A DNA stretch of 64,000 nt, taken from Turritopsis dohrnii. Taxonomy: Eukaryota > Cnidaria > Hydrozoa > Anthoathecata > Oceaniidae. Below, one piece after another: positions 33,502 to 46,300 of this stretch. Where the stretch lies: positions 62,001 to 126,000 of the forward strand of contig BQMF02000304.1 in the NCBI GenBank assembly GCA_027922465.2, written 5' to 3'. A program made the translations under genes and the position numbers. The notes beneath the pieces were generated by a model. It saw nothing but the letters and a program-made list of their open reading frames with translations, had not been told where the DNA came from and searched no databases. Each line of letters opens with the position of its first letter. The first letter of the stretch is position 1.

Positions 33502-36494
33502 TACATGATAACGTGTATGAATAATTGACAAAAGCAATAATTAAGCAATAAATCCCAAATTAATCTGTGGATTAATGGCCTCAAAGGAATTGAGTTTGTT
33601 TTAAATACTAGAACTGCATATAGTTTTGTTACCACTCTGACGATGATTTTGTTGCAAATTGAAATATAAGAAAATTAGAAAATTCTTGTTGTGTATACAT
33701 GATTCTAATATATACCAGATATCGTACACAATGTTGTTTGGACTTAATTTTATTTTGTATTTTCCGAAATTGTCATATGGTCCTCGATTTTGATTATTCC
33801 GTTGCCTCTCTCTTGACAAGGTCATGAGTACATACATCAATGTGACGCTCATTACGGCTGCATACACCTGGTTGAGCAAAAACCTGTGTAAAAAGCTCCA
33901 AATAACACTGTCTGAATCCTCATCTTTCATCGACTCAAGTTTTCAAATATCAATGTTAGCAGGGATACAGATTCAAGAACATACAAATGGTGTCAGGATG
34001 CAAACCTTAATCCCTAGACAAGTATTTCTATAAACAAGTAATAAGGGCTGGCCAGTCATGCAAAAGAGCTGTAAACTTTTGTCTGCAATGATTAACAAAT
34101 CAGGTACAATGAATCTTTAATAGGGATAATGAGTTATATTCCAATTTGCACAGGTCTCTTTAATTTCTGATTTAAGTTTTCCAGAGCTTTTAAGCAAATA
34201 GAAAACACTTAAAAAACAAATCATGTTCCTGTTGAAAGAGCGTTGGTTCCTTCAAAAAAAAACATTTCCAATAAAGAAACCACACAGTAAACCAGTAAAT
34301 CAGTTTTAGTGATCCTTAAGTACAAACTCTTTCTTGCTGCTCTGCCTATCAAGCCTGTGAACCATCTGATACGAAATATGCTCTTTCCTATTACAGCTGC
34401 AACCTTTTCTCAAATTTACTTGGCAATGTAATGAATGAACTCTCTCTCTCCAACTTACCCATCTCAAATTGTTGCATCTATGCAAAGACAGACTTACCTT
34501 ACTTGGGTGAGATCACTTGGCATTACTGTAGCCAGATTGCTGACTTTGGAAAAATACTTTCATTTTCTTGTCAGCAATGATCAAAATTAATAGATGGGTT
34601 GGATTAATAGAAATAAATGGACAGATGAATTGAATTAAGTCAAGCCTTTATGTTTCCCCTGTACATCCAGATCATCCAGATAGGATAAACAAAGGAACTT
34701 CAGACAGTATGGACGAACTGGACAGCCATCTTAAGTACATAACAAAACTGATAGAAGATGTAATCATGATCAAAAATCAAAAAGGCTAGACATAAACACA
34801 ATGAATTAATATTAATCCACCTATGACTCAAGAAAATACTTTAAAAGTAAAATAAGTGGAATTTTCCAGAATGGAAAAGATTTTATTCAGCTTCATTGCA
34901 GTATTCCTGTAACTATTGACCCGTTCTTTATTTTAAGAAACGATGTTTGATGTGCTCTTGGCTGGAAACGATATGGTTTCATTTTTTTAAAGATTGTAGG
35001 TTTAAAGATTGGGCTGATAGCTACGGGAGTAAACTGCATTTAAGCCGATTTTACTTACTAAAACATTGTTTTTCTGAATATGCTTCTTCATGGTGAAAAC
35101 TTTTAAAGCAGAAATGTTTTTGTGTATGGAGCACACCATTTTTGGAGTGTAGAAAGGGTGCATTTCTTGAAAGGAGAATTAATATCAAAAATAAATAAAA
35201 CTTTATTTTTTTTTTACAAACAAAATGGCTTGTCAAAAAAGTTTATTTCGCTCTCAATAAACATTTTAAATTATACCCATAACTAACCGTTATTAGAGTT
35301 ATTTCATGTATATACATCGCTTTCAGAATACACATAAATGAACAGAAGAAACAGCATTAGCAGCAGTGGAAGTTCATCTAGTGTAGATGAACTGAATGAA
35401 AACTCGAAAGTACTTCTGTTTCAGTTTCCAATAAACATGATGAATCAATCATAATAACAAAATGAATAGACAATGAACAAATCGAAACAAATAATATAAT
35501 ATAAAAAAAGCACTAAAAATGAAGTAAAACATAAAATAAGAACCAGGTCAACAAAATGGCTCACAATGAAATATTTAGAGATATGAGATGAACAGCTATT
35601 AAGAAAAGTGTGAACAATCAATCAATTACATTCATTCACATGCCTGATCGAATGATAAATGTTCGATCACTTTATAGATGAGTTTCTGATGTTAATTACC
35701 AGTTAAAGATCTGTTAAAACTAAAAATTTAATAAACTTCACAAAAATAGATTTCGAGTGCTAATGAGTATTATTTTTAATAATTTTTTTTGTCTTAAAAA
35801 GGCCTCCTGAGAACCGGTTTAACCGACAGTGTGCACAGAGCATCTAATTGCCAACCAAGATACGTGCGCATATTGGTAGGAAATTGACTTGATCTATTAA
35901 GCATTTATGTTGAAACTCACAGCAATTATCGAGCAAAAAACACTAATGTTTATAAACATACATCACGTCACTTAGAAACTCATCTATATGCAAATATAAC
36001 CTTGTACATGATATCACAGTTTAAAAAGATAAACTTTATTGCCTCACAACTCGATGAAACATGATACAATTGAATTGGAACAAAGTTCTTCTTCAGTTTA
36101 GGAATATTATCAAATTATAAAAAAAAAAAAAATTAATTTTGACGTTATTCTCCTTTAAAGTTTCTGTTTCAACTTTCTGTTATGTTTTCATTAAAAAACT
36201 TAAATTGCTATTGCATGGAAAATCACAGGAAAACGCCAACTCAAAACAATGCTTTGATTTTAAATCCATTTCCTTCTTTTTTTTTCGTTCGAAAATTAAA
36301 ATTAGTTATTTATCTGCCAGAGAGGGAATAGGGGATACTTCCTATATTACTTGGGTGGTAAACTTGAGACACCTGTCCATCATAGCAGTATTTTCAAAAT
36401 ACCATTGGACAAGAGAGCAAAAGCTGAAACTAAAACCTTAGATATACTTTCCCCCTCCAAATACGAAGGGTAGGCAGCACAGTGCACATTTACC
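33502..36494. other. Intergenic or long intron, no supported gene
   Basis: AT-rich. A minus-strand frame from 33930 (starting MKDEDSDSVIWSFLHR, with a possible donor after the HR codons and a hydrophobic stretch afterwards) might be an exon but has no recognised domain. Poly-A and poly-T tracts at 35205 and 36120. No inverted ends were identified. Confidence 0.4.
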
Positions 36495-36519
36495 TTTCTA
36501 CCATCTACTGAAATCATGG

Positions 36520-38895
36520 TCGATAATCGATAGTTAATGTTCGTATGTTCAACAAATCAAAGACAGCTACCTCTTGTCAGACAGCCACTTCTACGTGAGT
36601 CCACGATGTAAACATAGTTTTTGCCTTCATGATCCGGTTCTCTAACAGATTTTTACTGATATTCTTGGCTGGGAAAATAGCTACTTTTGGAAAAGGATTT
36701 AGGCGGGAATAAGTGCGATACATACGAAAGTGCACTTAAAGTTTACAGTTTGGGAAACATAACATTCACTTTTCATTTTCATTGTTCTCTGTCTCTCTTA
36801 TTAACAAAAGTATTAAGGCTCTGGCGCCAGGAACAAAACTGAAAATGATTTCTTGAGATAAATCTTGAAAAAAGGAAAGGTAATAATTCATTTCTGTGTT
36901 TATTTTTCAAATGGCGAAAAAAGTGGTCTTTCCAAATTTCCAAAAATCAATAAGTCCAATAAGCATAATGTAAAAGATGACATAATAAAGATAAACAAGC
37001 AATGTTTCAGGAAATTTGAAAATGTTTTTGCAACATTCCTGTTCAAGCCCTTCTGTAGTCTGTTAATTTTTCTTCCCCTACTTTACAATTCCCAAATTTA
37101 GACTGAAAACTGAAACTATGAACTGCTTTATTTCATTATCAGGAGGATAATAAGAAAAGATTTTTTTGATGCACATTAGCATTTGATACATATATTTTAT
37201 GTGTTGTTTGTTGGAGACTTTCATTTTCAGTGTAATAATAGTTGCGTGGTGTGGACTTTCAGTTTCAACAGGTGTATATAACTTGTTCACCACATCTTTC
37301 CTGTTGCTGAAGACCTGGTTTCTTTTCATAAAGCCTTTATTTTACAGAATGTACTGTTATTAGCCTATAATATGCTAACTGACCGGTCTTTTTTTAAAGA
37401 TATAATATAATGAAGATTCTGAAAGTAAAACTAACTTAAAAAGTAAATTTTAAACAAATTTTATTTACACCTGACCCTGGATGCTAAAAGTCTCCGAAAA
37501 GTGACCCAAATAAAAACACCCATAACTTTCTTTAAAAAAATTGACAGCTCAACAAAATAACTTGTAACTGAAAGCTAAATGAGATAGGTAGGCAATAAAA
37601 GTAATTTCAAAGGATTTCTAATGTTGTATTTTTATATTATATTATATTATATTTTTAGAAACAAGAATAAACATTTTGTGTAAAACATTTATATACTACT
37701 TTTTTCCATTTTTTTATTGTAATAAGCATACCATAAGCATAAATCCAGCCTTTATTTTGTGCTAGCTTAAGCATAACCGAGCCTCATCCTAAAATTTAAT
37801 ATGCTTATAAAAAGAAAATATCGTTTTTTTTTTAACTTCACTCAAGCTTCTGTATTGTATAAGTGGAAAAAATCCAGCTGAAAGGTATTGAATAGGAAAA
37901 GTTGTGCAGTTGTATGACAAACCAGAAACATTTTAATTATGCTTTTACACATTGTTTTATGAGTGCTTTTATCATTTTTAGTTCATTTTAGCACTTAGAA
38001 TTTTCAGTTTTACTTGTATCTTTTATATATATATATCACTTTAATGATGACGTTTTGATGATAAAGTGAATTTATAGTTGTTTTAAATAAACCATTTGAG
38101 TGTTTCCTCCAGGTACTTCAGCTGCACCCTACCCCAAATCTAGTTTCTATCACTTTGGGTGATTTTCAACTGGTGACTAGTAACTGCGAGCATATACTAG
38201 AGCAGACAAATTCCTTTTGAAAGTCAGAAAAGCAACCTACTAGACTGATAGGTGATTGTGGTCTTAAGTAACTATTAGCATGATCTGTCAGAATGGTTCT
38301 ATATGGTCATTTCCTACTTTCCTTAGCATTTTGCCAAATGTATGATTTGTTGACTTCATAGTAGTTTGACAGTATATACTTTTTATAAATGTGTCAACTT
38401 ACGCAGTAAGCAGTAAATCATCTTTGAGCGAGTCGTGTTAACATTATAGAAATAGTTTCAATTGTCAGAATAACACTTCTGAACCAGGTTGCTTTTTACT
38501 TGCACATTTGACACATATATATTTTGTTGTATTTCAAACTAACAGTATCTGTTTTTAAGCTGTACTGAGTTTTACTACTTAACCAAATATCACATTCCTT
38601 TTTATTATATCCAAATTTCTAGTGAGAATTATTCCCAGAAATCAATTTAAAGGCCATTCTAGAGACTCTGGAAACCAAATTTTCTTCGTTGATGCACAAC
38701 CATGTTGGTTCACATTTTTAGGCAAATTATTCTATTTTTTTAAATTTTTTTTCTATTTTTTTTTCTATTTCTGTTTTTATCCATTAATATGGGTGTGCTG
38801 AAATTTTGGGCAACCAAAAATAGAGGACACAAGCAATTAATCCAGGTTGCAACCACAAAATAAATGATAGATGTGTAATGTGCTAAGACTGGTGT
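36520..38895. other. Intergenic, no gene seen
   Basis: AT-rich with short ATATT repeats (37636-37652) and a copy of the AAGCATA-rich block (37722-37805) that also occurs at 28.9 kb. No RNA gene or coding exon recognised. Confidence 0.5.
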
Positions 38896-38897
38896 AT

Positions 38898-39188
38898 CCA
38901 GGGTATATAGCTCACTTGGTAAAACGGTGGGCTTGTAATACAAGGGTGATAGTTGGTAGTGGTTCAAATCTCGACACTGTAAAAAATGCTAGAATGATAA
39001 TGTATGCAGCAGAAGGCTGTATGAAAATGTGAATGTAATGAACGAGTGCCAAAAATTACTTAGTGCAAGTTCTCTGCCTTAAAATCAGGGCTATACATTC
39101 CTGGTGGAGGCCCACATCAGTGTACACTGCAATTTCCCTCTGGCCTTGGTAAAATAATAATAAATAATAAATAAATTTAAAAAAATAA
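38898..39188 (+). mobile_element. tRNA-derived SINE, about 290 bp
   Basis: The head (38898-38975) resembles a tRNA: A box TAGCTCACTTGG and, 41 bases on, B box GGTTCAAATCTC; the cloverleaf itself is degenerate, so it is not a working tRNA gene. A tRNA-unrelated body follows (with AAGTTCTCTGCCTTAAAATC and GGTGGAGGCCCACATCAG) and the element ends in an AATAATAAATAAATAAAT tail, as in LINE-mobilised SINEs. Transcription would be by RNA polymerase III from the internal boxes. Target duplications were not clear. Confidence 0.78.
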
Positions 39189-39598
39189 AGGGTTTTAGAC
39201 GCCGGTATACCAGTTTGGTCGCCTAAACTAAGTGCCCAAATTATTGAAAAGTGGTTGAAAAAAGGTTTTCTTATTTAATTCATAAAAGAAAAAACCTTAA
39301 CTGTAATCACTTAACGGTGTATAAGAAATCACATTAATAAACATGAATAAACTCTTTTCGGCATGCTAATTTCAACTTCTCAGGCCTCGTAAATTAGGCC
39401 GGCGTCTGTGTAACAAAAAGATGCACAGAAAAAATATTCCGCTGTACAACTTGCAGACCACACTTTTATGCTGGAATAATGTTAAGGGGTGTATAGTGGT
39501 TCTGAAACAAAAAAGTTCCCACAAATTCACTGGTCCGTTATGACGTAATAACCCAAAAAAGCATTTTGTGACGTTATAAGAAGAAGAAAAAATTCAAA

Positions 39599-39750
39599 AT
39601 GGCGGAAAATTTTTTTTATATATATCATTGTATAGGAAATTTAATGCAGAATAAAGTTTCCTACCAAACATGTATCAGAAAATGTATTGTAGACTATCTA
39701 TGGAACAAAGACGACTATCGGATTTTACCCACTCTTTCAGGAGGAGGTGT
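39599..39750 (+). CDS. Candidate first exon inside the 3.24-kb element
   Basis: AAAATGG start context, then MAENFFYIYHCIGNLMQ and further to RILPTLSGG, where a GTGTGT donor follows. No family recognised. It starts about 50 bases inside the left inverted arm, a typical place for a transposon-borne gene. Downstream exons were not found. Confidence 0.3.
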
Positions 39751-40029
39751 GTGGTTCTTTGTTGATCACCTAATTTTTGCTTTCATATGAACCAGAAACT
39801 ATGAAAATCAAAGTGAACAGGAGAGGGCAATAAAGATAAATCCACTCAATTCAAGTAATTAGGTAATTTATGATGTAGGTTGCCTAATTTTCATGGCAAT
39901 TCGTACGCGGGTATTTGCAAACACACGAAAGGAAACGTTTAAGACATAGCCTTTTCAATCACTGTAAAATACTAAGTGAAACGCAGAAAGTAGAAGATTA
40001 ATAGTCGACAAATAAGCACGTATCAAATC

Positions 40030-42295
40030 GTCTTCATCATAATCATCATCGTAATCATCAACGCCTATCTCTTCATCCGTTACATGCGTATTTTGTAAAA
40101 TGTAGAGACGCCTTTGGCAGGAACATTAATCGCAGGTGTTAATGTAAGGTATTAAATCCTGCCCAACTAGGTAAGATGTAAGATGTATTTTACGAAATCT
40201 GTCGATCTTAGAATAAGTTGTTCCAGGAGAAATGCCTGTTCATTCAGACAAACAAAGCTTAATCTGTACTGTTCATTAAGTTACACAGATTTCTTTCCCC
40301 TGATACAAAGTGTGAAATGTTATTAATGGGTTTTTTCAAAGATCGCTCACTTTTCTTTACTGGTTGAAATCCTTCATTTGATGCAGATTCTTCACTACTT
40401 CCTTGAATTATTATACCATTGGCCATGTGTTGAACCTTTGCCTAATCTTGTTTTTTCTCTGAAGTCAATGTTCCCCCAAACCAAAGTTGTGAACACTACT
40501 GTGAAATGCTGATGGTAGAGCTATTTCAGAGATCATATTCATTTAAGCAAGTGCTGTTTCATGAGATCTAACAACAGAATGGGAAACCATTCAACAATTG
40601 AATTAACTTTTTAGAGCCTAGTATCTACCTTGTTTCTATGCTTAAAGATAGTACTTTTTTTGCCCTTTCATTATGAAAATATCATATCTTGGGTGGCAAT
40701 CAAAACTTTTGATGTAAACTCCTCCTTAATGTCCACATATTATCTAATGTGGGGTCATCAGAAAGACCAAAACATCAAGACAAAAAGGTTTAAAAGTTAA
40801 GGAGGATTCAAACAATCCTTTAATGTCAGCTATGATGATTTGGGTTGCCAGAAACAACTCAACTGGAATTTCTTTTACATTTTTGATTTCTAAAGCTGCA
40901 CTGCATGAATTTGAGGCTGGTTGACATAATACTTGTTGAAATATTCTTCTAGTTGAAATTTCAATCTAGCATTTCTGAACACCAAATGACTTTTTTTCAG
41001 GTGGACCATGAAAACATAGTTTCTCTTTCTGACAAACTCATCATACAGTTCTTTCAGCAGGACAGTCTCAATCAGTTTGATTACTCCATCAATGTAATTG
41101 AATAATAACTCCAATGACTAGTGGTACAATGTATTGTTTTTGCTTTTGTGAACTGAATACTGAATACACTTCCATGATGAACTTCCCTTATATAATTAAA
41201 CATCATGGTCTTGTTTAAGTCTTGCTACATCTCTTAGCTCCCCAGCATCTGATGTCATAGCCTTTACTAAGTGTTATGTTTTCCCAAAGATGTATACCCA
41301 TTTCAATTGTACACACACATGAAAACTCAATTTATGAGAAAATACATTCTTTAAAACCTTTGGAGAAAATTTTATAATAACTGACATCTAGTAAATTAAA
41401 AGCAATCTGACTTAACATAGGACTTCCCTTTTCGCAAATGATGCAAACCTTCCAAAATAGTTTTATTCTTTGTGATCACTGATCACCGTCTCAGTCTACC
41501 AGGAAATTTGGGTAAAGCTTTTGCTTAGAACAGCAAGGTTTGACTATTGCAATTGATAACTTCTTATGCAACCTTCCTTGCTCTTTCCATCTTAGACACA
41601 TCTGTGAATTTTCTGTAGCAAATGCCATGATAATGTCAACTGCAATCTAACTGACTTTTCTGGTTAATGACTAACAAGGTAAACAATGCAACCTTAAACA
41701 TAGGATATAGAGATAAGTATATTATAAAGCAGCATCCTAATTAATAGAGACTAAATCATAGTCTGATTATAATATTTTATAGGATTTCGATACAGAAAAC
41801 ATATTTACATTCAGTAAAATTTAGTCTTAGTCTTATTTACAAGATTTTTCTTTCTATTTTTCATAATCTTTTTTCTAATTTTTCTAATTAGCTATATTAT
41901 GACAAACATTGGTATATAGTTACTCTGAGAGAGGAATGTTTTGCCTTTCTTTGGTTTTTGTTTCAATTATATTCAATGATTTTTATGTGCCTAAACCCTC
42001 GTTAAGCAGTGCTACTGTTTAGGCTTTTGTATTTTTCGATAGTTATATTTAAACAATATTCAAACAGCAGCCATCCTCTCTCTCTAGCAGAGAGAGAAAT
42101 GGATATTATAAACAACAAACCTGACACGACACGCTGAACCAGTTCCTCTGGTGATACTAACCACTGTTCATGTGCATTTAAAAAAGTATCAAAGGTCTTC
42201 TGCAATATTTTGTTTACTGTTTCTGCATTATTGTTCCCAGGAAAATGAAGAAAGCATTCCACCATAAAGCTATCCCCTAACAACGTGGTGAACAA
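40030..42295 (-). CDS. Candidate minus-strand gene inside the 3.24-kb element
   Basis: Possible exons, 5' to 3': 42295-42121 (ATG; VECFLHFPGNNNAETVNKIL, then FLNAHEQWLVSPEELVQRVV; GTTTGT donor), about 41114-40890 (LLKELYDEFVRKRNYVFMVH, stop at 40890) and an acidic segment near 40090-40030 (DEEIGVDDYDDDYDEDD). The first two look protein-like and are rich in charged residues; their joining was not proved by phase. No catalytic motif is visible. Could be a transposon accessory or transposase gene, or a captured host gene. Confidence 0.35.
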
Positions 42296-42639
42296 TTATT
42301 TATCATAACTAAAGTTAGCATTTTTAGTTTTTTTACCGATATTATTTTACAGACCTGAAATATAAGCACATTTTAATAGCAAGCGCCACCGAAAGATAAG
42401 TCTGTAAAATATTCACGAGAACATAAAACTTATAATCGTTCGCATACGAAACAAAACGATAGACCCGATAAACTGGAACTTTAGACCCAATTTGCAAACA
42501 AAGGGACCAGGTTATGAGTGGGAACTTTTTTGTTCTGTTATCAGTAATATTTAACTCGAGGCTTTCTGCATAGAAACTGTGGTCTGCCAGTTGTACAGCG
42601 GGCATGATAAGTTTTTGTGGCACAGAGGCCGGCCTAAAT

Positions 42640-43312
42640 GTATTTTATTTATTTTTGTTTTACCTTGTTCGATCTATTTCTATTTATATATATGTGATTT
42701 GTGTAAAAGAAAACGCTCTTCCCCGTAGAATAAAAATAACTCGGTAAGAACAAATCACTTTTCTTTTTTTCGTTATGAATACGCTCTCCTTCGGAGGTTA
42801 TTGAATACGTTTTAATTCATTTCTTTATACTTTTTATAGGCATTTTGAGAATGTGAGGTTTTAATTCATTTTCTTTATTTACTTTTTCTATACACTTCTT
42901 GAGAATGTCTTTATGTACTTTTCTATACACTTCATAAAAGAATGTTTACTATAAAGAAGTATTCTGTTCATAGCATAAGAAGAAAAATCTGTCTGGGAAA
43001 AGAAATATTTCACACGTGCATTAGTATACATCCAACGCTAAACACGTTAAATTAGTGACATTGTTTAGGATCTTAAAGTCAGTAATGCACGTTTTAATTC
43101 GCTCATAAGAACGTGATTTTAACCAAAAAATCGTCAAATTGACTGACCTCTGGATTATGGCACTGTAACATAACTGCTTGCTACTTAACCATGAATTTAT
43201 GTGGCTAGTTGCAGAAAAGAAATTATTGCATAGTTTAGAAATCAAAAAAAAAAGCAATCTGAATTAGCAAATGAAATAAACCTATGCTGAAGATATCATA
43301 TAGAATTTGGAG
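42640..43312. promoter_or_regulatory. Upstream region of the XNDC1-like gene
   Basis: 670 bases without coding exons. Two related strings, TTCATTTTCTTTATTTACTTTTTCTATACAC and a shorter copy before it (42815-42935), give a local pyrimidine-rich duplication. No TATA box at an obvious distance from the start codon at 43313; the promoter is probably here but cannot be placed. Confidence 0.3.
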
Positions 43313-46300
43313 ATGTCTGCTGTGGCTATTGATGATGTCATCAGATGTAGTTCGGAGGTGAGATAATTCTTGAACTTCAATCACATGATTGGAAGAATTT
43401 CTCATTTTATGCAGGAGAAATGAGATTAGGCGTTAACAACTTTTAGTTTTAGGGAAGTAGATTTCACTTTTCCTGATGTCTTGTTATTAGAAAAACTGAC
43501 ATTGGTTCAAATAAAGAAAATATGTCTTATATTCATCTTTTTCAAAGGACCCACAATTCCCTGTGTCGAATCTTATAAAGAACAATGGCAAGAAGTGGCT
43601 CTCAGTAAAGTCGAGTTGCGACCAGTCTATTGAAGTGGAGTTGCAACTTCAAAAGGCTGTGGTAATATCATTTATTGACATAGGTAAGAGCTGATATCTA
43701 CCCATGTAGTGTTCATGAAAAGGATGTAGCTAAAAACCATAGAGCACAATGCTGAGTATGATATATCTGAGCATTCATGTTTAGTGTAATACCTACAGAT
43801 TACAGATCTGTCCAATTATGGTTTTATGTGAATTGTATTGTTAGTGTATCCTCCCTATCTATTGTTTTCTATGGCATCCCGGAAACTGAAACACATTAAA
43901 CAAATACTTTCACTTTCACTTTCACTTTCATTGCTATTAATTTGTCTGCTTTTTGTAACCTTTGTTGAACTAACATTTTAATATATGATGCCACCTAGTT
44001 CATATTGTCATCAAAAAGTCCTTGCCATTTTCCCCTTCAACATTAACGTGGTAAAGATTTTTCCTGCAATATTCTTTTACGACTATACTACACAATACTA
44101 CAACCGTCAAGTGGATTATTAAATATCAAGTTTTCATGTTATTCAATGAAATTAAAAAAACATCTTAGTTTCCAGCTCCCTATGCATGCCTCTCATTACA
44201 AGAGTGCAGAGTGAAGAATTTTGCAAAGGGTGTCGCGAAGGGACACACAACCACCAATGAGGATAACGTCATCCACAACAGTGAGAGTCTCGCGGTACTT
44301 GAGGGAAGGCTCCAAATTAGGAGGTAGCTTGGATAAATCATTTGGGAAAGAGGAGATAATGTATTCCTTCAAAAGTTGGAGAGATTCATCTTGATCAGTG
44401 TACGATTTGACGATATCAATAAGTGATGACATCGATGTCATCTATCTTGAGCGCTACGCAAAAATTGGCCATTTTATTTCCCGAGAAAACTTGATATTTG
44501 ATAATCCACCTGCCAATTATGTAACAAGATTACTCGTCATTACATAGGCTGCTTATATATTGAAAATGAAATTATAACAGAGACGGTTTTTCGTGTATTA
44601 GTATAAATATTGCACATTCCTATTCTACACAATGAATTTGAAGTCCTGATGGAATATTCCTCCCATCTTGACATATTAAACTCTGAGATCTTGTACTTAT
44701 TTTTCATTACCATAAGATTTACAGAGAAAGGTATTTACCTAATTTTCATTAAACCTTTAGTATTCGCTGTCAACCCCTTTTATACTTTGTACATTATTTA
44801 CTTTGTACACCTGGTTGATTAAAAAGTTTCCTTGTAATCCAAAGTTCATGAAGATCCAAATTTTTGGGTTAAATTTTAGCAAATTTTATACACCGTGGAA
44901 CATTGTAACTATATAACATTATGATAAGCTTCATGTTGTTAATAATGCCTACTTTAGTTTTAGGAGATGCAACAATTCTTTCATAGAATAACAATCTAAA
45001 AGTGCTTGCTCTATTTGTTGATTTATAAGATTATCTTTTCAGGTAATTGTGGTTCTCATACAACAACAGTGCTGGTATCACATTCCATGCGTTCACCAAA
45101 TGAATTCAAATGTCTGTTACCAGCATTTACTTTCATGTCTGTTCAAGAAAGTAAACAGGGTGTCAACAAAACCAAGGTTGAGATGTTTACGAAAGGTGAA
45201 ATATTTATTTTCTCTGTTTAAACAGAACAGATTTTTTTTGCATAAAAATATTTGCCAAGATCTATAAAAAGTCATGAAATAACATAAACTTCCCAAAATA
45301 TATGAAAAGTGTATAAAAGAACTAACTCTTCGTTCACCTCCATTTGCATTCATGATTAGACGTCACATGTGCTACTTATGAATTTCAGAGTTCCAATAAT
45401 CATTTATGCATGAACCGTTACAATCTAGTTTTTGAATGTGCTCTCCTTCATTATAAAGAGAGTCTCCCAGCTAAGCCATCTAGCTGCATGTTTTTTCTTC
45501 TTTTTCATTACTTGACTTTGGTAATGTTTAGCCTTTTTAACTTTCTCTACACAATTAAGGTCGACATGAATTTGCACGAACTTTGCTATAAAATTTCTTT
45601 GACTAATTTCGCCTTGCTAAAATTTGTTGGAGTGTTTAGCCAATGAAATGATTTTTTAACACATATTTTAGTTTCGTATCAAGCGTCTTGCAAAGGAGAG
45701 GTTATTACAGAATCCATCTCCACAACACTTGCAGCAGAAAAACACTGTCAGAAAGTAAGGAAAGACGTTACTAAAAAACTCACCTCCCTAACTTTTTTGA
45801 ATAATCTCCATGTATCTCCACAGTATTAAAGAAAAGAATGAATATACTAAGAACTATTGATGAAATGGATTGATGCAAGTTAGTGCTAACGTAATCACAT
45901 AACATGTTTACTAAATGCAAGCAATAATGAGTAGCACATGTGATGTCACAAAAGTTGCTAATGACGGTAATGACAGAAAGAATTTGAGCAATGGGGACGA
46001 CTGTGAGTCCCTTTTTAGCTTATATGATAAAAAAACTATGAATTATTTTGTTGATTTCATCCCAAGCAAAACGACTGAATTCCAAAAAATCATCACTGAC
46101 GAGTTGACATAAGGTCGACAAAAATATTAATGATGAAAATAATATGTTATATACTTATAAGCAAATAAAATAAAATGACAAAATGAAACTAGGAAGGATA
46201 AAAAAACTAATAAGTCAGAATGATAAAAGACAATAATTACTGAAAAAACATTTTTTGAACATACTGATGATGACCTTTGGAAAGTAAGGTCGAAATATAT

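Larger units (their letters stand above)
39394..42637. mobile_element. 3.24-kb element with about 150-bp imperfect inverted ends
   Basis: The left arm (39394-about 39545) and the right arm (about 42490-42637) are inverted copies. Outer ends read TTAGGCCGGCGTCTGTG and, reverse-complemented, TTAGGCCGGCCTCTGTG. Shared inner strings include GCTGTACAACT, GCAGACCACA and AAAAAAGTTCCCAC. Just inside each arm an ATG opens a frame pointing inward (39599 on plus, 42295 on minus). The target duplication is unclear (AAA/AAT flanks). Long inverted ends with internal genes fit an autonomous DNA transposon or foldback element, but no transposase motif is recognised. Confidence 0.78.

Noticed and set aside
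38898..38975. A second tRNA gene
   Set aside because: Good A and B boxes but acceptor and anticodon stems do not pair properly, and a body plus AT-rich tail follow; better explained as a SINE head.
45672..45755. Possible extra XNDC1 exon between 45195 and 47541, open in phase 1 with a good GTAAGG donor
   Set aside because: It would end in phase 0, so joining to the next exon gives an immediate stop (ATG ATT TCA TGA). Skipping it restores the XRCC1-N sequence exactly. At most a poison exon.
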